Of a stretch of 64,000 nucleotides of DNA, positions 51,252-62,668 are shown piece after piece. How positions within the stretch are numbered: the first letter of the stretch is position 1; each line of letters starts with the position of its first letter. The notes under the pieces were generated by a model. That model made no database searches. It was not told the DNA's origin and saw nothing but the letters and a program-made list of their open reading frames with translations. Origin of the DNA: Turbatrix aceti (lineage: Eukaryota; Nematoda; Chromadorea; Rhabditida; Panagrolaimidae); the NCBI GenBank assembly GCA_963969345.1, contig OZ017767.1, positions 3,128,739 to 3,192,738 of the forward strand, given 5' to 3'. Made by a program: the position numbers and the translations under genes.

Positions 51252-52317
51252 TCAATACGTTGACTGTGCAATGAATACTGTAACAGCAGTAGCTTTAGTC
51301 TTTTGGGGTGAATGTCGAGGGATCATGAAACGCGGCAGTCTGTAGAACTCAAATAACTGCCGCCGCCACTGCCTGCTGAGCAGAAATGGCACATAGAGAA
51401 CCGTGATGAACAAAGTTTCACTAATTAACATTGATTGCAGAAAAAAGAGTTTGGCAAAATAGTAGTCTAGGAGAAATGCTAGGAGACGGAAAACGGATAC
51501 TGTAGTGAAAAAAAAGGTCAGGAACAATGTCTGGACTAGCAACACATTTTCTGCACTTCTTTGCTTTGTGGACACATTTTTTCTGATTTTAGAGTTATGA
51601 CAGAAGCGGCTTGAAAGTGACGCTGAGAGGCAGAAGCCAACAGCGATGAAGGACGCCGTCAAGGTGGAAACAATGAGTGCAAAGTTGTAATACCAGTTAG
51701 CCACGTAGCAACGTGTCGATACAAAACCCCAATAGCATGGCCAAAACTTGAAGATAGGAATGTTCATTAGAAAGGGATAAACAACGAGAAACAAAATGCT
51801 CAATGTAGTTGTTTTTGCGTTCCAGAAAACGCTCATCTTTTGCCAAAATAAAACTGCTAAAATTCAATTTTAATGTTTTACAGTGGGTACTGTAACACTT
51901 ACCTGTGAATCGGTTAAACGCTAAAATCAAATTCCATATACCAATGAAGCTTCTGAGATGCCACGAAAAGAATGAGCACATTTTAAAAAAAAAGTTGATG
52001 TTAAACGTATCAGCGAGGATTTCAAAGATTTCACCAACAACGTAATGAACATCTCCAAACAGAAAAATTACAAAGAAGCATGACCGCATGAAGTTCTTGT
52101 TTCTGATGACTCCGCCTGCGATGAAGATAGCGATCACAGCCACGAAAAAAGTGTTTACGTTACGAATACAGGTGTACGCCCATTCCATGTAATAGATGAG
52201 TTCAGTCTGACCCGGTGTCAGGGATGCGTAAATTTTAGCGTTTTGGTTCTTAACTTCATCTTCATCCGAAAGAGTGACATTCAGAGGTTCAAGAGTAGTT
52301 GTACGTAGGTCAACCAT
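51252..52317 (-). CDS. chemoreceptor-like 7TM protein (srv/srg-superfamily-like)
   Basis: Two exons, 51903-52317 and 51252-51856, give 339 aa. Junction motif AFNRFTAVLFWQKMSVFW. C-terminal box PFLLSRQWRRQLFEFYRLPRF. More distant from the tandem pair at 47.6/49.0 kb and closer in length and TM4 region (PFLMNIPIFKFWPCYWG) to the 5.4-kb gene. Start 52317 is an ATG in the frame of a short acidic extracellular tail. Confidence 0.78.
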
Positions 52318-53020
52318 TGCAGCAATAATTCAAGAAAAAAATAAGTACAACAACTGTCGTCGTTCTTGCCTGCAGGCAAAAACTTGTAAATATAATACAA
52401 ATACCCTCCCTAGCATGGCATCTGATAGCCAGTGTAACCGCCAAGATTTCCATTATATCTTCAGGTTCCCACGATTGTAATGCGCATGCCATTAAATTTG
52501 AGTCCATTCATTTCAGGTATCTGCTTCCACTTTTTATTGTAATGTTTTCCCACGAATTCAGATAGAGCGCAAAGTGTAATTTTGATATCAAAAATAAATT
52601 CGCCATTTGTGACTTTTTTTGCAACGTCAACTTTGCAGAATCTGCAGGATCACGAGTTTAAAAGGTTCAAAAAACTTCTGATTCACTCCAAAGTATAACA
52701 CGTTTCGGCAAACTGGGGTATAAGTAAAATTTTTCACATCAGATGTCAAAAGAACTAACTGACGTATGTACGCGCTACCAAAACAACCGACTGAAAATCG
52801 GCAATCGGCGGCTGGTGCCGATTGTCGATGCTTAAAGATTCCTTCAAAATCGCCCATGAATGACGATAAACGCAGCACTCTTCTGGGGTCACTCATATAA
52901 GTCAGTAAACAGAAGCTACGCACGAAAGATTGATCAGGTCAAGTAATATCTGTTGCTCAGTTTGGAATCCAAACTTTGGATGCCGTTATCGGCGTCAAGC
53001 ATGCAAGGAAATGACTGGTC
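52318..53020. other. intergenic, no supported gene
   Basis: Mixed-composition DNA between the receptor and the LINE-like remnant. Short frames on both strands show no family resemblance. Confidence 0.4.
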
Positions 53021-53960
53021 ATGCGTCAAAACATCCAGATGAGGCAAAAAATACATGAAGTGCCCGTGGCGGCGGAAAAGATAAAGTTTGAAAATCATAA
53101 ACGAACCAACATGGCGGACTACATCTCGATAATGCAAAATGCGCTCCTTCCGAATAAAGCAATCAGACCATGTTATGAATCCCAACAAATATTTGACGGC
53201 GAAGAACCGCGTAACGTCAAACAAGAAAGTCATAAAACACAATCACCAACAAATTCATCAAAAAACAGAAAAAAAGCGTGGATACGTAGCACAAAGGCAG
53301 CACACAGATTATATGACTGGAAACTAGAGTACCCCGATAGTTTCAAAGTTATGATGAAGGAGAACATCAGTGCAGAAATCATAGAAGTTGCCATGACAAT
53401 ACAAAAAGAAAGGATCTATACGAGATATTTTGCAGCAAACCGGGACAAAGATGGTGCATGCAGAAGATTTGTGGAAGTCAGGATTGTGAATCTCCCAAGA
53501 GAGACAATCCAACACATCACGACCACGTGCGAAGCCATCAGAGGAACGCTTTTAGGGAACGACATGAGGAATACCTAAGACACATCATTGACGATATCCT
53601 GCGATACAGAAGCCGAATATGTCAGAAATGTCAATGCCAGAAGACTTGATATTTTACTTGATCACAATAAGACTCGATATTTTATTGTGATCCAGAAATG
53701 AGAGAAAACGTACGAGGATTGTGCTCGCCCAGTGGAATGGAACCCGAAATGGAATACAAAGACATCAAATCACTATAGTACGGGACCAAGGTGAGCACAT
53801 CCCGAAAGATGAGAGCAATACAACACTGCCAGCAGTTAGTTACCTGACTGGTTTTGATAGCAGATATGCGAAAGGTGAAAACTACGATGAATTATGTATT
53901 TGTACACAAAATAAAACGCATAAAATTTGTAATAATAAAATAAATGTGATTTTTAACACC
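53021..53960 (+). mobile_element. decayed LINE reverse-transcriptase C-terminal end
   Basis: A 185-codon frame (53021-53578) ends with IQKERIYTRYF, CRRF and ETIQHITTTCEAI, the pattern of the C-terminal Cys/His region of R2/R4-type non-LTR elements (CR.C....ETIQHI...C). The expected continuation Y..RHE.YLRHIIDDI is in another frame at about 53550-53600, so there is a frameshift, and the first CxxC has lost a Cys. No RT catalytic core is present. Old, immobile fragment. Confidence 0.5.
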
Positions 53961-54840
53961 AGCCGATAAGGACAAGGAAAAACACAGTGATAGAAAACCC
54001 GATAAGAACAACAATGTAAACCTAAGAGAAGAGAGAAACATTGAGACTTTGATGACCGTCGTGTTGAGCTTACAAGAAAATCGGAATTAGTTAAAAACGG
54101 ATACCCAGCAAAAAAGGAAAAATCAGGAGGTGCGAAAAGGTTTTTTTCGACAACTTTATTTTTCGCGTCCGTGGGAAAGGCGTACATTGAGCTCGACTGC
54201 GTTGATAGCCCCCACCGAGCTTTGTCCTATCCGGTAAGAGGAGACGAGTACATATGTCATCACAGGGTCTCTAGCACGTAATTACCAGCGGAGGAGATAA
54301 GTTTCGACATCAGCGTATCGAAACTAAATGCAAAAGAAAAACAAAACAATTCGTTGAAGGTTTGTTTTGGATTTGCTCAGATTCCATGACGCGAAAACTA
54401 GACGAAACTGATATGCGTATACATAGTAGTAGAGTGTCAGCCAGGAATGAAACAGTCTGACGATCGATGGCAATACCGCTTCACTAGACGGAAAATTCAT
54501 GGTTTTTCGTGCATGCTCACTAATTTTTATGCTTTTAGTATCCCAAAAAATTCTACCTATTCAAAATTTAATATTGCAAAGCCGGTTTACGTTGGTGGGG
54601 TTCCCTTGTGGAAATCTTAGAAACAATCTTCCACACAGAGCATACGCGCCAGCTAAAGCGGGAAACTAGCGCGCCGTCAGCGTCAAACGGGTAAGGAAAT
54701 AAAGAAAATCGACTCACCAATAGCAGGCATCAAACTCTGTAGCTGTAGATCAACCTGTCGCATTTCAAGTTCGCAAACGTCAACTGCAAATGCTGCACTG
54801 TACTGCCAAAGCCGTCTGATTGATGAAAAGCATTGAAAGG
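53961..54840. other. intergenic, no supported gene
   Basis: No convincing gene. Several short frames; no repeats except that the right end leads into a duplicated segment. Confidence 0.35.
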
Positions 54841-54849
54841 CGAACAATG

Positions 54850-55325
54850 AATCCGTCGCTGATCAAGAACTGCTGAAGTGCACTCGGGTTGCTGTCTTCG
54901 AGGCCCCGCAACCGATGCGACGTCAAAGTCAACCACCCTGAAAAAAGATAAAAATTAATTTCCAAAGACCCGAAAGGAAACACAAAAAAAAGGCGACCGA
55001 TTACTTGATGTAAAAAAGTGCAAACATACCTATCAACTTGCAACTGATGAATTCTCGAAGCTGCACCATTCACACCAGCGGGAAACGGCAGATTCTGGCG
55101 CACCGACAGCTGACCAGGAGTCCCAATCAGCTGAAGGGCAACCAACAAATCGCCGACATCCGCAGAAATCTGTCGCCGACCAAGAACTGCTGAAGAGCAC
55201 TCGAGTTGCTGCCTTCGAGGCCCCGCAACGAGTGGAACGATCCATAGTGTGTGCAAGTCAACCGATAACAACCGCCCTGAAGAAGGATAAAAATTAGCCT
55301 CCGAAGGCCCGAAAAGAAAAAAAAC
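54850..55325. repeat. direct duplication of a ~155-bp segment
   Basis: About 54850-55005 and 55168-55325 match, offset 317 bp: both contain CAAGAACTGCTGAAG, TTCGAGGCCCCGCAAC and a trailing CCCTGAA(G/A)AA(G/A)GATAAAAATTA. On the minus strand each copy starts after an AG acceptor-like TTTTTATC..TTCAG and encodes LRGLE(G/D)SN(S/P)SALQQFL, so it may be a duplicated exon of an unrecognised minus-strand gene or just repetitive DNA. Confidence 0.5.
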
Positions 55326-55590
55326 AACTCACCTCTCAACCCCCTTCTTCTTGGCAGCAGCGACGAGTCGGACGTGGCAGGCAAGAGAGATAATGACACA
55401 AAAAACAATCAAACTCGAGAAAAAATGCGCAGCGCTCTTTTTTTTATCGATAACCGAAACAATGAAAAATTGTTTTTGTTGCCTTTTTTGCAGCCTACGG
55501 AACAAAAATAATGATCGTTCTTTTTCATTAAACGTTGCTCTGCTTTTTTCAAAAAATTTACATCCTTGCTGTTTTTTACCTTGTCTCACC

Positions 55591-56059
55591 CAAGGCTTTG
55601 CATTCCGGTTATATTTTTTGGCGCTTAAATGCCGTTTAAATGCAAATTTGCAAAATAACCGACATTATACGGTCGAATATTGCTGGCCGCTTATATCGCA
55701 AAAAATAACCGGGTAGGATATGAAGTTAGAATAAAGTCAAAGAAAATAACCGTCTCAGTTTTGGACATGTTGCATAAAAATATGAAAATAACCGGGTCAT
55801 TTTTTTCATTTTCAGTCGAATGTCCCCCTTTTTGGTCCAAATTTGCACGCTTATTTTACGTTTTTTATGCGGTTCATGATTTAGGGGGACGGTTAAAAAA
55901 GTCGAAAATAACCGCCGTATAACCCGGTTATTTTAAGTCGCGGAAAATAACCGGGCCGTATAACCCGGTTATTTTCGGGAAATGAAAATAACCGAATAAC
56001 CGACCCGGTTATTCGTCATTCCGTTCCGCTTCGTTATATAACCGGAATGCAAAGCCTTG
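55591..56059. mobile_element. non-autonomous hAT-like element with AATAACCG repeats
   Basis: Terminal inverted repeats start CAAGGCTTTGCATTCCGGTT and end with its reverse complement, 24 bp or so perfect. The 8-bp target duplication GTCTCACC is at 55583-55590 and 56060-56067. The 469-bp interior repeats AAAATAACCG(GG) at least nine times, mostly forward on the left and in facing pairs (CCGGGCCGTATAACCCGG type) on the right. CAAGG terminus plus 8-bp duplication fit hAT. No transposase. Intact ends and duplication suggest a fairly recent insertion. Confidence 0.85.
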
Positions 56060-56313
56060 GTCTCACCTCATCTCTCTCTGCCGCATTCCGAATCGCCGCC
56101 ACTGACTGCTCCGCTTCGCTGTGTCCCCATGAATGTAGTCGCTGGCTAGTTAGGGGTTTTATCTGACAAGGCATATAAGTGACCTGAAAAATATTGTTTC
56201 ATTATTTTCTGTTTTTAGATTCAGTTTTTAAATTGTTAATAAACTTATAAAAATGATAACTTACAATGAAACAACTGGTTTGAGATTACAGGTTCGATGT
56301 TTTTGCGGAGACG

Positions 56314-59064
56314 TCAACAAGGCGGAAAGTAGAATTTTATGCCATCGTCGGGCAAGAACACATCATCGAGCTCGGGATCTAAAAAATGGCGCTTAATGTT
56401 TTGTTTTTGTCTTTCTTTTTAACTCACCCAAAGGACTGCCTATCTCCGGTATGACGAAGATCGACGGGTCGGAGAAGAGCATCTCCGGCGTGACAATTTT
56501 GAAAATGTCCGACACGTCTTTCTTCTTTGCCACGTAGGGCACCTCGTCGACCGGGTCGGGCGCCACGTAGGACGTTTTGGGCAAAAACGCCGGCCGACGA
56601 TGACCCGGTTCGATGGGAGTGCTCTCCATCGGGCCGACGCCGTGGGGAACTCCGAAGGTCTTGAGCCAGGTAGCGTCGACGTGGGCCATGCCTCGGAGCG
56701 GGTGGACGATACCGTGGAGTCCGAGGTGCGGAGAGGTGGCGGGATCGGTGGGTGCCGGTACGTGGATCACCCAGGACTGCGGGACGATGATCCGCTGTTT
56801 CAGTTCACCTTCAACGACGGGCACGGAAGCCGGCTTGACATTCTCGTCGTTACGGGCCATCAAGGATTGGGCATTTCTGATCGCCGGAGCCTGGTCAGAT
56901 TCGGGGTTAACGAGCTTCGCGGACGCTTCTTTCTCCCCCAGACGGAGTAGATCTTCCGGAACGGAGACGTCGTCCAATGCCATACCGAAGTGAGCTAAAA
57001 CATAATATTCGGTTTTATGAAATTATTGTATCAATTTCAGCTTACGTTCGATGTTGGCCGATGCTTCATCCTCGTCAGGGCATGCCATAGAGGACTGGTC
57101 CTGTGATACGATCGACGAGTTATCCGAGGTCGACTTGACAGGTTCGGACATGGCTCTTGGCCGCCGCTGACCTTTGACGGGGCAACATTGTTCAAACGTG
57201 CCGTTGCTCGAGATGGCAGCTTTGACAACGATGCTGGCTTCGCGCTCGACTTGCTCTTCGGGGTCGATGTCGACTTCGATCTTGTCCTCGCCGGAGAAGG
57301 GTTGTGCTGTTCCCTGAGCGCCGTGGACTGGAGAAGGTGCGTGTTCGGAGTTCGCTGACACCACCAACTTGGGTTCGGGTACCTGTTTTGGTTCGTCGTC
57401 GGTGCTGACCAAATCTTCCGGAGCGACAAAGCTGTTCAGGGATTCGTTCGAGCTGGCTGAAAAACAATTAGTTTTTTTACAAAAATTTTGTTTCGATTTC
57501 AGCTTACGTTCGATCGTGTTCAATCTTGCTGGCGCGTGCGGGGAGGATGCAGAGCTCGACGTGCTTTCCCGCCGGAAGAAAGGCTCGATTGGGCCTTCTT
57601 CTTCGTAGTTTTCTGAAGAAGAACTTTCGTTCGGTTCGGCAGATTTTTCGCTGATATCGGAGATCTCAGAGTGAGGGGAGGATGTTGAGAGTGCCGGGTA
57701 GGGTGGCACATTCACGGTTGGCGAGTCCTGTTCATTGCTGTCGTCTTCACCGGTCTTGATGGCACATTGGTTGGCAGTCTCATCGAAGAGAGATATTTCG
57801 AACAGAGAATAGCTGCAGTTGGGGAACCCACTTTTGATGTATGAGTCCAGAGATTTCGCGAGCTAAAAAAAAAAACCGAAAAAAATTTTTTTTATTATTT
57901 CAAATCGAACCTTTGTCGCTTTTGCCATCGCGAATAGCTTCTCGACATGCTTTACCCAATTGACGGCATCGTTCATGACAGCTTCAGGCTCATTGATATC
58001 GAAGTAAAATTCAGGGAAAGATCGAGAGGAGAGTGTCGAGATCGCTGTTTGGGGAACCGTTTCGCCGACACATTCAATGGAGGCCTCGCGGAAGAGTGTG
58101 ATTTCAAAAAATTCGTATCCGTCGGTGGGAGAGACAAAATCGCCGTACAAATCCAAGGATTTCGCGGACCGAACCATCTTTGCTTTTGCCATCTGGAAGA
58201 TCTTTTCCACGTATTTGACCCATTTGCCGGTATTGTTCGTGCCCGTGCCAAGGGTAGCAAGATCCAGTGCATTGATCTCGAGAAAGATTTCCATGAAATC
58301 AGAGCGATCGGAGGACGCCGAGATCGTCGGGTTGGGCTTTCCGTTTTCGACTGGGGCAACCTGTTCAGTGCAGCGGGTTTCAACCAAAGTCAGGACATCG
58401 AGGCGGTTGTCGGGGGTCGTGCAGATGACATCGGGTTTGGACTCGGCATACCTGGCAGCAGAAGGCGCGGTATCCTGGCACTGTTTTGTCGGCTTCAGTT
58501 CGACTTCTTTTGCCGGTAAAGTTTGCTCGTTTGTGTTCAGGATAAGGACGGCATTGTGAACAACACAGGAGAATCCGGAAGAAGAGACTGAAAAGATGAT
58601 TTTTTTCATGAAATTTGTTTCTTATATAATCAATTTTTTTTAAATCTTTCCATTCAGATTCACTTTTTTTTTAAATTTTCTACCTTGTGGATTTCCTTTT
58701 TCGGCTCCGACGCTTTTCTTGTGCTTCAGGTCGCGTTTTTTTGTCAGTTTCGGTTGAGGCCCCGGCAATTTGGCATCCGCGTCAATCTTTTCTGCCGTGA
58801 TCCAGGAAATGACGCTGTGGACGCGGTTCCACAAATTGAATGACCAGCTTTTGGGTCGTTCCAGCCACCCACTGGCCTTGTTTGTCGCCTTTCGGACTCG
58901 GTTTCGAGCTAAAAATATTTTCCATTGATTTGACTAATTGATAGCTGTCGGATGAACTTACGTTGGCGACTTGGACGCGTGTTCCGCCCCTTGATCAGCA
59001 TGTACAGCATCGCAAAGAGGACGAGGAGTTCCAGAAAAAGAGGAACAAAAGCAGCAACGTTCAT
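56314..59064 (-). CDS. unrecognised 800-aa membrane-anchored protein with repeated domains
   Basis: Seven exons (58962-59064, 58684-58908, 57911-58587, 57508-57862, 57046-57456, 56428-56994, 56314-56378) give 800 aa. The first exon encodes an uncleaved-looking membrane segment (AAFVPLFLELLVLFAMLYML). A basic stretch follows, then a ~90-aa domain repeated twice: F.EIFLEIN..NTGKWVKYVEKIFQMAKAK...LDLYGD...FEITLFREA and FPEFYFDIN..AVNWVKHVEKLFAMAKAT|LAKSLDSY...FEISLFDET. The second half is acidic/Ser-rich. Exons 5 and 6 also look related (SFVAPEDLV and VSVPEDLLRL after ER ends). No known family recognised. A partial DNA copy exists at 50.6 kb. Confidence 0.7.
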
Positions 59065-60190
59065 GTTGTACGTTGTAGTAAACATTGAGTTTGATACAAA
59101 TGGCTTGATTTGGCGCTTTCATTCCTACTTGCGCTTTTGCGCTGCGCGGGCGGAGCGTTACGGCATGCCAGACAGCCGCGATAGGTCACCGGAGTTATTT
59201 GTATTGCCCTAGCCCTCAAAGAGATTGCACTGCGAGGCATGTAGCGCGCCTGCGCGTGCCGACATTTTTCTCGTTCATCTGGGAAACTTCTTCATCCATC
59301 CGCGTCTAACAAACACAAAGTTGTTTATATCTGTTCTACCAATTTGACTGGGGTAATTGTTTCGTGCTGCCATTCATGTTTTCAATCATTCATGCACATT
59401 ACTGCAACATTGTTTTAATTAATAGATTTTGACATCAGACCTTTGCTGTCTGATCACGAAACCATAATTCATGCCGTTAGTGAATGTGTCGTATATGACG
59501 TCAGTCGCTGAAAGGCATAAGTGATGATGACATCCTAAATGTTACCGTCTGACTTGATGAAAAAAGTCGAACATTACGGGCTTTGCAGGGTTACCACGCT
59601 TGAAAACTTCATGGTACTGAAAGCATCAAATCAAGTGAATGTGAAGGGCAAGGATGTGACATATAGGCACAAAAGTATGGAAAAAATCGCATTATTATTC
59701 ATGAGTATTTATTTCAAATCGAAGTACCAACGAGAGAACACTTTTTTGTTCATCTGAATTAACATAGAACCTACTAATGCTAAAGTTATCGTCAAGTAAT
59801 CATGATCAGAATTATACAATGATACTCTACCTCTACATGCATACCTGGTATAGCTGCAGTAATATTTATACCATTTTTAATTATCCTAAAAGAAGTGTTT
59901 TGGTTCGTTGTAACCTTCCGTTTAAACCTTCAGTTTCAATGCTGTCTTTGGCTTTATGATGCTTGTTGACTAACAACAGTATTCTACGACGTTGAATTTA
60001 ATAATAAGAAAACTGTTTGTTTTACACAGGGATAATCAGTTTTGAGCTCCTGCCAGGAAAGTAACCCAAACGCAGACAGTAATTCCTTTTTTATAAAATT
60101 TTGTTTTTAACTCAAATTTGATTATCTAAAAGTTAACAACATACTAATGTATAGGCATACTTTGTCTCACTTTTTATTTACACTTTGACT
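59065..60190. other. intergenic with CRE-type palindrome and receptor upstream unit
   Basis: A TGACGTCA palindrome lies at 59496-59503. From about 59960 the sequence is the upstream unit also found before the 62.7-kb copy and at 62.0-62.3 kb, including TAACAACATACTA at 60134-60146. Small frames at 59539-59960 have no support. Confidence 0.5.
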
Positions 60191-61161
60191 ATGGTTTTGC
60201 AGAACACCACTGATGTATTTTTCACGCCGGAAGAATACACAGAATATTTGGATTCAGAATACGTGAACGCTCTGTTGCTTGTTCTGGACACAACAGAATA
60301 TACGCGAAGATACCTGAGCTACCTTAATGTTGTTTGTCTACTGCTGTTAATTATTTTTATTATGAAATCAATGATTAAGAACAAGCATCATGTAAGGGCA
60401 CCATTTTTTATTATTTTTACCATCGGTGTCATCATTTACCTCCTTTTTTTGAGCTTCGGAATTTTTTACTCAGCAACTGCAAATTGTGTGACGTATCAGA
60501 TCTACAATTTTCTTTATTGGCATTTCTAAAGTTTTGTTGGGGTTTGGAATTTAGCGATGGCTTTCAACAGATTCACAGGTATGTATCGCGTATCTGCATA
60601 ATATTCTTGTATTTATTTGATTTAGCGGTTCGTCTCTGGCAGCACGTGACCATCATTTGGAACACAAGAAACACTCTCGGTGAGATTTGCTTTCTGCTTC
60701 TGTGGCCTTTCATCTGCAACCTGCCATTCATCCAATATTGGCCTGGCTATTGGGGACATGAAAAGATTAACCTTGCTCCAAGCTTTCGACTTTACCAATA
60801 CTCAACCATTATTAGCAACGTTGTGGTTACAACCGTAGCTGCTGTATTGTGCGTTATTACAGGAATCTCATTCAACTCATCAAACCAAATCAAAAAATCT
60901 GCCAAACAAAAGAGTTTTGAAAGAACGCTTCTGATTCAGTCATTTTTACTGACAATAACCTATTTTTTGAATGTCATGTTTCGTATGACTTTGACGTTGG
61001 ATTTAGGATCTATAGTGCATTCTGTTGCGCCAATGTTTATGATGTTGTCCGAAAATTTTTATGTTTTATTTCTTTACATTCCGTTTTTCCTTAACAAAAC
61101 CTGGAGGAAATATCTTTTTGATTTTTACGGAATATCCAAAATCATGTCACTTACATACTAG
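60191..61161 (+). pseudogene. srv/srg-like receptor with premature stop
   Basis: Two-exon structure is intact (60191-60578, 60626-61161, total divisible by three, 307 codons plus stop). Codon 113 is TAA (60527-60529) in ...LYWHF*SFVGVWNLAMAFNRFTG, where the sister copy at 62.7 kb has ACA. All else, including NTRNT and FLNKTWRKYLFDFYGIS, is preserved. Either a recent pseudogene, a segregating null allele, or a base-call error. It is a close paralog of the 47.6/49.0-kb genes. Confidence 0.85.
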
Positions 61162-62034
61162 GGTTAACGGAGGACACCACGTGAATACAGTCGGTCATTG
61201 ACTCTCTACTTTACATTTGACCGACTTTACAATACTTTACAATGCATCAGAAACAATTTAATAAGAAAATAAAAAAGATGATCTGCCGAGTCCACCTTCT
61301 TCCGAAATCTTCTTGGATTGTACCTCTTCTTAAGTTCTCATGCGTTTTCTCTCACGATCGTCGATAGTCGTTTTCCCCCCTTTATTACGGGCCCCGGCAT
61401 TGACCATTCTCTTATCTCTTCTTCCAAGGGGTTCACACACGCTTTTCATCTTTGTCTGTGTTTTCTCATCTTGTTTCACTGTCGAGCGGACCACGCTTGG
61501 AATTCTCCCATCATCCATTTTTGCCAACAATGGGTATCTTTAAACGTTGTCAAACCTCTCTTTTGTGATATTTATTTACGTTTGTATTTTTACCGTTTTT
61601 TTACAAATCACGTCTGATGCATTTTTGGCAAAAATTATCCAACCTGCAGAAGTCGTTGTAAGAACCCTCAAACAGCGGGGTATGCGCGTGCGCATTTTTG
61701 TACCTCTTATCCGTAGTCCTAGATTTTTATCAAACACTTACATATGTCAATGTTGTTTGAAAATAAACTATTGCTTGTCTAGACAAGCAGGTAAATGAAC
61801 CTAACGGGGGTAATTACGGGAAGGAGGTCTTTATGGGGAATATAATAGAACGAGGAATTTCACGGGGAAGAAATCTTTGCGCGGGGAATACAGGGAGCTT
61901 CCCGCGAGGAACAAGGCGGGAGTAGGAGGGAACTTATTCTTAGATTTTTTTTAAAAAAAGATGAAATTTTTTTTTAATTTTTTGCTATTTCTTTTTTTTA
62001 TGTTAAAGAATATTTCGCTGCATTTGCAAGAGTT
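61162..62034. other. intergenic, purine-rich patch
   Basis: No gene supported. From about 61803 to 61935 the plus strand is G-rich, with repeated CGGGG, GGGGAA and GGAGGG runs, flanked by AT-rich DNA. Short frames at 61318-61800 lack support. Confidence 0.4.
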
Positions 62035-62340
62035 AAACCCTCTCAGGATATTAACGCGGTAGTGTTTCGAAGCCAATTTTCTTGTTACTTCATGACACCT
62101 GTGGTATAACAACAGTATTCCACGAAGTATAATCTAATGAATCTGAAGCACGAAACGAAACCCCCTCTCATGTCATTTGCAAAACGTTATTCAGTTTGAG
62201 ATCTTGCCAGATATATGTGTCAACCAACTGCTCATTGTTAATAAAATTCTGCGTTTATTTGATTAACTTAATGTTAACAACATACTAGTGCGGCCATCAT
62301 TATTGTACACTGTTGCAGTTCACAGATTATGTATAGACGA
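62035..62340 (+). repeat. orphan receptor upstream unit (no gene follows)
   Basis: Similar to the DNA upstream of both receptor copies: AACAGTATTC.ACGA...TAATCTAATG, TGCAAAACGTTATT, GATCTTGCCAG and TAACAACATACTA at 62275-62287. No receptor ORF follows it; the next unit begins at about 62440. Confidence 0.65.
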
Positions 62341-62439
62341 AGAATAAATATTTGAATACCTTGTTTCGCGGTCAAGTTTTCAAACTGCTTCTAAAAATCA
62401 GATTTTTGTTATACAGGAGTATCTTGGCACGAGAAATCG

Positions 62440-62668
62440 AATTCACTCTTCTCAAACAACTTTTTTGAAAAAATAGATTTTTGTCGATTTACCCGCTAGA
62501 ACGAAACCCTATGTCGCTTCTTGCAAAACGTTATTCCTTGCCAGAAAACAAAATACAATCAGTATTTCCGTGTTAATGTAATTTTGTGCTTATTTGATTA
62601 ACGTCGAGCTAACAACATACTAGTACAGTCATACTTAATGCACCTTGTTGCAGCTTTTAACTTTGATC
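62440..62668 (+). promoter_or_regulatory. upstream unit of the 62.7-kb receptor copy
   Basis: Contains the shared motif TAACAACATACTA at 62610-62622, about 47 bp before the ATG, in the same place as in the 60.2-kb copy. TGCAAAACGTTATTC upstream is shared with the orphan unit. The repeated motif is a candidate core promoter or transcription-factor site for this subfamily. Confidence 0.5.

Noticed and set aside
56600..58559. Plus-strand ORFs of 116-190 codons opposite the 800-aa gene
   Set aside because: They ignore the consistent minus-strand splice sites and have no family resemblance.
59539..59960. Two small plus-strand ORFs upstream of the 60.2-kb receptor
   Set aside because: Short, no domain or splice support, and partly inside the repeated upstream unit.
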